Shown here one piece after another: positions 22,416 through 30,500 of a stretch of DNA of 60,000 nt (position 1 is its first letter; every line of letters starts with the position of its first letter). The notes beneath the pieces were generated by a model. That model was not told the DNA's origin. It searched no databases and saw only the letters and a list, made by a program, of their open reading frames with translations. A program made the position numbers and the translations under genes. The stretch covers positions 2,580,501-2,640,500 of the forward strand of contig NC_092580.1 of NCBI RefSeq assembly GCF_037975245.1, in the 5' to 3' direction. This DNA comes from Apostichopus japonicus (lineage: Eukaryota; Echinodermata; Holothuroidea; Aspidochirotida; Stichopodidae).

Positions 22416-22552
22416 ATTCAATAAAGAATAACACACCGGAAAAATTCCACTTCACGACCGGTTTCGACTCATCAGGCGAAGGTAGGAATCGAACCCCAGA
22501 TCTTCGTGTCACGAACCGAAGCCAGTACCACTCGACCACAGCGATTCTACTG
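22413..22552 (-). mobile_element. tRNA-derived SINE
   Basis: On the minus strand a tRNA-like head has an A box-like TGGTCGAGTGG (22538-22528) and a B box GGGGTTCGATTCC (22497-22485), the internal RNA polymerase III promoter. It is followed by a short body and an (AT)n tail at 22380-22412. The head cannot form a good cloverleaf acceptor stem, so it is a SINE or tRNA pseudogene, not a tRNA gene. The body contains a hammerhead-like motif, listed separately. Confidence 0.6.
22450..22481 (-). ncRNA. Hammerhead-like motif in the SINE body (candidate)
   Basis: Minus strand reads CTTCGC, CTGATGA, GTC, GAAA, CCGGT, C, GTGAAG. CTTCGC pairs with GTGAAG as helix I (one G-T wobble), CTGATGA and GAAA are the conserved core, and C precedes the expected cleavage point. 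Helix II is reduced to G-U-C with no real stem. Helix III would be the self-complementary ACCGGT, which has no loop and could only form between two RNAs. Activity is unproven. Confidence 0.35.
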
Positions 22553-24507
22553 GACTGTTTAAGCGTATAAATTGGCTTTGAAAAACTGTCATTAAGGGCG
22601 TATTACCCAAGTGTTATGATTGTACAGAGTGCACCCCTGGCGCTTTAAATCTGACAATTTTACACATATAAATATATATATATATATTGAACAGACAGCA
22701 ACATTGGCCATATAGGCTACAATAACAATTTGACACTCAATACAATAACCATGTGACATGATCTTATCACAGTATCTTACCACATTGTATCTGCTACCAA
22801 CAATGCTTACTATCTTAAAAATTCAAGGTGTTACACCGTCCCCTAATCTGCCTGTCACTCAAGATAGAGAATATCCATACTGTCGGGTTACGGGATTGGA
22901 CTCGCTCTAGCTCAGGTATAGAGGGTACTTGCCCTGGTGATTAATTAACAGAGGAGACCCTTCCAATTCGATTATCGATACAGATCTGAGCTTTATATTT
23001 GAGCGAGATAACAGACGAGAAGAGTCGCTCCGAAGGATGCATTCAATCTGGGAACTGCATTCATGGTGACTTCAAGGGAATCGAACGAGCTCGCAGATCA
23101 TATTTAATATATCTTTATAATTACATAACAATACAACTCAACTATGGATTGTGCGTGAATATCATGTCAAATTTCACAAGATGTAACCCCCCCCCCCCAC
23201 CACCAAAAAAAAAACTTTAAAAAGCGTTACGGATAATAATTTATTTATTTTACTTAAAATGTCCTTCAACGAATAAAGCATATATGCACATATTGGGTGT
23301 CTTAACCTAGCGAGAAGGGAAACACACAAAATACGGCTCCTTTACAGTAATCTTCCAAAAATGTTACAGTAGAAGTCTCTCAACAGACTAGATATTTCAA
23401 CTACATTATTTTATTTTCCATACAAAGTTTAACAGGTGTGCTGCATATAGCAAGTCTTGATGGAAGATTGCACACGACAAGGAAATATCCACATGGTAGA
23501 ACACAGCATATAGAACATCGAACGCGTCCGTTGAAATGATCATAACAAAACGTCTATATATTCGTAACTAATTGACAAACATGGGTTTTGAATTTCATTG
23601 TCGTACCCGGTAAATATATAATCGCTTTTACAAGGTAATATTTCGACTTGTTGACTTGAAAGTAAAGGCCATGAAAATATGCCTATCATTATGCATTGGT
23701 TTAGAATGACGTTTTGAAGAGCATTAACTTTAAGTTACTGCTGGCGCTACAAAGCTTATTAAGTCATAAATGCGAAACAATGGGAAACACATAAAACGTT
23801 ACAACTGTAGTGCAACGTAGGCTTTGAAGAACATCACTTTTCCTCGAAATAGGTGCTATGGGAGAGCCAAAACCCGGTCATATTCTTGTCCAAACTTTCA
23901 AGAATTTTTCAGAAGCCGTTGATTTATAACTAAGCGAAACCAATATCACATGCAATCTCCATTAATATGTTAACGACAACAATGCATACACCTGAAGGGC
24001 AATGCCTCTATAATTAATACAGGAACTTTGATTTAACTGTTTTTAATTAATGAGAGGTCACATGTCACGATCTGTCAGTGAGTGAAATAAAAGGGCACGT
24101 AGACATTCAGAATGATTAACCAAGTTAGGTCGATGATTACAAGATATTAAATTGCCATCGATAGAAAGTATTGCCATGTTGTTGCCAAGCATTGGAATTA
24201 GCAAATCTGGCTTCAAATATCCAACATCTTAACGATGACACAAAAAAAAAAAAAAAAATTACGAATGCTAGGTGTTAAAAACATTCAGAGTAATGATATT
24301 TCCTAGTTATGTAGTCTAAAGACAAGCGGCTTCACAAAACAGTAATTATAACCTGCTGTATCGAAAACAAAAGTATACCGAACTATAAGAGAATATATTA
24401 TAGACGACTCAAGTGCTTGATCGTGATATGTAACTTATTAAAAGGATAGGCTATATCTATAGTAAGCAACAGTAAAGGAAAAAACCTCTGCCTAGACAGA
24501 TCTAATC
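22553..24507. other. Upstream of the Ig receptor gene; no gene seen
   Basis: AT-rich. Contains a short (AT)n at 22672-22688 and C and A homopolymers near 23190 and 24243. The proximal promoter of the Ig gene should lie near 24400-24507; a weak TATA-like 'ctatatctatag' sits about 55 bp before the ATG, but no initiator could be assigned. Confidence 0.35.
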
Positions 24508-24565
24508 ATGGCTTGCTCGATGAAACAACTACTAGCATTGCTTTCACTACTGACCACATCTAACT
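24508..24565 (+). CDS. Ig receptor exon 1, signal peptide
   Basis: ATG followed by a short polar stretch and a leucine-rich core (LLALLSLLTT), ending one base into a codon at the consensus donor GTGAGT (24566). It fits a cleavable secretion signal. The short exon is supported only by composition, the donor and phase agreement with exon 2. Confidence 0.6.
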
Positions 24566-27500
24566 GTGAGTATATGCAATGTTTAAAATTGAGGTATTTT
24601 CTTTAAATCAGTTCGAGTAGACCCTTTACTTTGCTAGATGGTGCGATACTGAGATAATCATCCAAGCAGGCTATATACTGTGAAACCAAAAACTGTATAA
24701 TCAAGTATGGCCTTGTCATACAGTGAAATCAGAATTAAAAAATACACAATAGCCTACTGGTTGAAAATTGCATTGATTGTAAAGTAACAAGAAGCAAATC
24801 TTTAAAGTAAGTGCCCATGCATTACAAGAGGAATATGATATGTTTAGTATTGAACAAATAACTTGTTGATAATTTAGCTAACAATTGTAATTCATTAGCT
24901 CTGGTAACCAAGGTTTAATATTATAAAGAATTTAGAATATAAAATTACTGTAATCTCGTATTTAAGTTTTGGTTTAAAGATCCGTAACAATCTGTTGGAA
25001 CGAACGTGGTGGTATATCTACCATATATACTAATATAGTTATACATTGCAGAGAAGTGAAAATTGTAAGAGAAAATGAACTGTTTATACGTAACATCTGA
25101 TAATCCTACTACAGGTAAAGCAATATTCGATATGAGTTCAGTTGTTCCAGATACGAATATTACCATGAAATGCCATCACGGCGTTAAAGAGGTAACGACG
25201 ACGGCTGTTTGGTGGTTCAATGGTCAAATCATATTTGCTAGTAACGAGTTTTTACCAGAAGAGATTGGATTTAAAAATGTTCGCGGCACATTGACCAACT
25301 CGACGACCTCCTTCTTGAATGTAGAATCAATTAAAGTTCAAAATGAAGGAAATTACACTTGTGCTTTCGGAAAAGAAAGCATTGTCACTTATATAGTGAA
25401 ATTGCAACGTGAGTAAACAATGTTACGAACAATATTGTACCGTATAGACTGAATTGTGTCATAACATGTTTTTTGAACAGACAGTTAAGAATGATTAATA
25501 AACATAATGAGTGAATAGGCGCTGAAAATATAGCTCCACATACAATTTTATAAAAAAGCACAGGCAAACATATTTTGTACTCTCATGGTGTAATTCTTTA
25601 AGGTTAGCGCCAAATCTCAAATGTTACATCTATTGACAAGTGAATGACGAATTACAACAATGGGTTCTAATAACGTCATTAGATTTGAACTTATTTTGTT
25701 TTAAGTTGTTTCCAAGTTCATTGTTTGCAATTTCCGTCTTGAAGCTGTTGAACACTTGTAAGAAGTTTAAAAAAGTTCATCGTTCTCCTGAAATTCAGTA
25801 ACTATTGTTCTTATTATAGGTACCGGAGGTCGTAAGGAAACGCATGTGATTCATGGAGCCAATATCTCCATGAGCTGTACAACGGCAAGGGAAACGACGC
25901 TTATACCCATTTGGTATTTCAACAATTCTGCCATGACTGGAGAGGATTCATTTAGACCTGAAGATATCGGCCTTAAGAATGTTCGTATTGACCCTAATAA
26001 AGCATTTATGTACGTGGACTCATTCAGTACTCAAAACGAAGGCAACTACAAATGTACTCTCGGAGAGAAAGCGGCATCCAACTACCATCTTAAATGCACA
26101 CGTAAGGATAATCATTATTGCTCTCGGTATTCTTGATTCTTTAAAAAACCCGAAAAAATGCATCATTCATATCATACCTTCACAGTGTTGTACTTATTTG
26201 TTAGAAAGATTCAGGTTACCAAATAATAAAACTACTTAAATTATATAAGTTTATAAGTTCCAAAGTTCGAATCAAGTTCTGAGCCCAAATAAAAGTGTCA
26301 GCAATAATCGGAAGTATTAGGGATTTTAATCATGGCAAAAACAGTGATGAATTTTTCTTTTCAATATCAATCAACTTTATGATGTAAATGTTATACAAAT
26401 CTGTATAATATGTTATTTGCATCAAGTCGACATTGTGATTGTACCTAATTTCTTACAACCAACCTCCCCTCTCCCTTCCCAGAGAAATGTTCTCTGTGCA
26501 TTTACTAGTTCCCCAAATTAAACTGGCCATGTAGAAGAAAAAAGGCAGGAAAATACAACATATTCTTAGAAGTTTACAGACTATAATTATGTATTTTACA
26601 ATTTTCTTGTCATGTGTGTGTATACTCCGATTATTATGATTTGAAGCTGTTATAAGTTTTGTAAACGAGAAACTACTCTACCCCCACCAAAACATAGCAA
26701 ATAAAGGATAAAAACCAACAGAACCAAATCAAACCAAACGCAAAGCTCCAGAGGCCTTATGGTGTTCCCTGGACCCTATACGTTGACTTGACTTTTCGCT
26801 TTACTCTTGAACCAGGGATCATAACAACTCCCTGCTTGAACTGACGACTGTGTCGCAAGCTTGCTGATCCGCATCTTGTGTCTTCACATATTTCTCTCAA
26901 TTTGGCCTGCTACAGTACCGTTCAAACATGATTATTTCTAATTTACTCACAGCACTTTCGTTGTCTTTATACTGTGCGGGTCAAGAATGTCCTGGAATGC
27001 TGAGTTTAAATACAACGTTAACAGTCCTCGAGATGGAATGCTATGGCGATCAAATGACACAAGCTGATCAACATTCGTGGAAAATAAATGATTTGAAAAC
27101 AGATTTTGAAACAAAAATTAGATCATTTCCATCGGAAACACCGGGTTTAAATGTCACCGTTAGAGGGAGTATGAAGACATTTGCATTAACGAAATACCCG
27201 AATCACGCAATCATAGGTTGCACCGTGGGAGATGTCACAAAGACGGTAATTGTCATTGGTGAGTATTAGTTGTACACACACATTCTACGCGATTCTAACC
27301 GAAACTGTAGCCTGTTATCGTAGCTTCTGCATAATCTCTTAAAACTTTGTGAATGTAACAGGTGCGTATCCAGGGGGGCGTTGGGGGCGCGCGCCCCCCG
27401 GGTAAGGAAAAGAGGAGAGAGAAAAAAAAAAGGGAAAAGGAGGGGAAAAAAGAAAAGGAGGAGAGGAAGGAAGGGAAAAGAAATAGAAAAAAAGAGAGAA

Positions 27501-30500
27501 AAAGGAGAAAAGGAGGGAGTAGAAGATAGCCAAGACCTCGGGAAGAGAAAGATCCCTATTATATACACAGGGTAGCTAGTGACAGATCAAGGATTACGGA
27601 GGGGGTGTGCGCTTCACCCTACCCCTTACCCCGACAACTCCATTTTGACGTTTCCGTTTTTCTTCTCTCACTAATGTACTTGAACTCGACCGAGTCGTCG
27701 GGGAACATAACGCATTTCGGGAAGGGGGTGACCGCCCCCCCCCCCCGAGCAAATTTTCTTTATGACATCGCTAGTAATTTCAAAATAGACAATGCTTAGA
27801 TGCAACTTACAAGGCCTGGGAAGTGTCATTTCCAGCGATCTGGGAGGCATTTTCGGCCAAAATTTTTCTTGTACGCTTCGCGCCAACCCATGGTGGCGCT
27901 TCGCTTAGATAGTTTGCCTATAGGCTTCGCCCTCCCTTGGCAATTACTCGCTACACGCCTGTTCGAATTTGTAAAGCAAAGAGCAGATATAACATCATAT
28001 CAATGAGCATTGAAATGCATGTTCCACGATGAACAGCCTCAAAAACTGTCAATGTGTGTAGTCAAAGGCGTAGGAGCCAGATTGCATTTGGGGGCTGTAA
28101 TGACTTGCCCGACAAAAAAGGCCAAAAGTTTTCGCGCGCAAAGCGCGCATTCAACATGTCGATGCCAATATCACATAGGCAAGATCGGTCATTACATTGT
28201 TGGCATCGTGTACCGCACGGTCCGTGAAAGTTGCACAGTATACCGCCGGATGCTAATGTAAACAACCAAATGTCTATAGATGGAGAAAAAGCATACAGAT
28301 CCATTTATGTCGAAACTCTCTTTTACAGTAGTAATGTCGGCCAAGCTTAGAACTTTATTTAAATTACCAAGGAGATCATTTTAAGCTATTCATTGCTATT
28401 TATTTTTCTTTCAGTAGGTGCCCGAAAAAAAATGGGAAAACAATTGGGGGGGGGGCTGCAGCCCCCGACTCCTACGGGACCTACGCCTATGAGTGAAGTG
28501 TTCGGTTTCGATATACCTGATATCGGAAATATCTGCTATTTTTCTGTTCCATCAACCAAGTTTTGTAAAAGCCATTATAAGAGGTTTTAATATTTCTACA
28601 CCAATAAATTAACTGTGTCGGAATTTTCGAAAATTTCCTGACCAACATTCTTCATCATACTTTCCTCTACTCGTTCAATTTTGACCTGTCTGTTAGGGGA
28701 TCAAGGAGGTTTTTCTATATTGGTTGTCTATAGATTGAATTTTGTGCAACATTATGGGTATGTTTGGAAGTGATTTTATTCACGAGAAAAGTGAATTTTC
28801 AAATTCTCAACAAGTAATGGGCTTAAAACCTTGAAAAGTGGGGCTTTCGGATATTGTGGGCCGTGACGTAGAATAACCTACAAAAGCAATGATCCATAGG
28901 ACATGCAATGAGGTCGAACATGATGTGTGACTGGTGACAATCTTCAAAAAGGTTATGGATGGAAAAAACTTTTGGGAAATACTTGGTTCTCAGGCAAAAG
29001 TGTACATCTGGTTGCTCATTTTCAAGCCCGAGAAGTGCCATTTCCGGTGATCTGGGGGGTATCAAAACCAGAAATTTTCTTGTACGCTCCGCGCCAACCG
29101 ATGGTGGCGCTCCGCTTAGATAGTAATTCGCGCCCCCCGGGTTAGAAAATCCTGGATACGCGCCTGTGTAAATAGGTGAAAATAGTGATAATATAGATTA
29201 CTATTAATTTATTCCATAGATTATTGTTTGTATAGTTTTATCGTATTCTTTTTAATGCAAAGGTGAAAATCAATTTAATTTCGTTTTTGTATCGATTTTC
29301 TTGTAGTGCCTCGTGTTGCATCCGAGATTCTAGCCAATGATTGGAAACCAGCTGCCATCACTGGAATTTTAATTATAATCGTCATCTGCTTCTTCCTGTT
29401 TCAAAAGATCAATGGTAAGATAATCGAATGTCAATACAATTTAATTCCAGGCGTATTTCAACGTGGTCTAAAGATCAATTGCCATTGTTATTATTTGTTG
29501 CAAGTTTACACTTCTGTAATATCTAACAGATAGTAGGTCTGAAATCTCGTTAACTCAAAAGAAAAGGAAAACACACGAACTGAAAGGAACGATAGAAAAG
29601 AGTGTAACAAACGATTAGCCATGGAATCCTGTTTGGATCTGTACTGTAATGTGTTACGTTGACTTCCTAATCCTCACTAAAACAAGAACGTAACCTTCGT
29701 ATACAAGCCTGATAAATTGTTCAACAGAACGATTCTCATAAATGTCTGAATACTTGCGGATCGTCTAGGTGGATTCATTGCAGGTACATATTCAGGGGGG
29801 GGGGGGGGCTTTACAGGAAACATATCTGACAAACCAGTATTAACAGACTGTTATGTGGAGTGAGGAGACGCATTTTTGCTCTTTCATATCATGCCGAACC
29901 TAAAACAATGTTTCTCCCGAGTCAATGAAAGGGAAGACGACATTTATGTAAGGACTTCGAATTGTGGGCCAAGAAAGAATGCTTGTTTGTACTGTGACAA
30001 ATTACAAACCAAAATAAGTCTGCACCTTCTAAGGAGCCATGCCGACGAGATAGATGTCGCGAGGATTCTGTCTCAGAAAAAGAAATCTAAACAAAGAATG
30101 ATAGACATGGAGCTCATCCTAAACAAGGGGAATTTCTCCCACAACAGATTTGTATTAAACAGGAAGAAGGGGGAACTCATCCCGGTGCGGCGACCGGAAG
30201 TACAAACATCGTACAGAATGTACTCTCCGTGCCCAACATGTTTGGGTTACTACATGACGGAGGATTTGCGACGGCATGCAGCCTATTTTTGTGTCGGGGC
30301 AAACCAAGAGGCTGCACAAATTAGAAGTAGCGATGTCCGCATACAGGCGGACATCTTAAATAAGACCACTGCTTCATCATTTACAGAAGTAAACAAAATT
30401 ATAGCGAAAATGTATCAAGATGAAGTGACAATGCTGATAAAGCATGATACTTTGCTCCTGCAACCAGGAGACAACATTGCAAGACGGTGCTCTGGCATGG

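Larger units (their letters stand above)
27359..29166. mobile_element. Composite MITE insertion in the Ig receptor intron
   Basis: Outer inverted ends CAGGTGCGTATCCAGG (27359-27374) and CCTGGATACGCGCCTG (29151-29166). TGTAA lies on both flanks and may be a short target duplication. Two internal blocks (27795-27910 and 29005-29125) are homologous, sharing TTTTCTTGTACGCT(T/C)CGCGCC and a TGGTGGCGCT(T/C)CGCTTAGATAG-like segment (differences within). This indicates nested or tandem copies of one MITE family. No transposase is present. Confidence 0.55.

Noticed and set aside
22480-22545. Functional tRNA gene on the minus strand
   Set aside because: A and B boxes are present but no proper acceptor or anticodon stems; a SINE head fits better.
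27381-27575. Lysine/arginine-rich frame and its opposite-strand phenylalanine/proline-rich frames
   Set aside because: They are translations of a purine-only tract in a MITE; no splice sites or domain.
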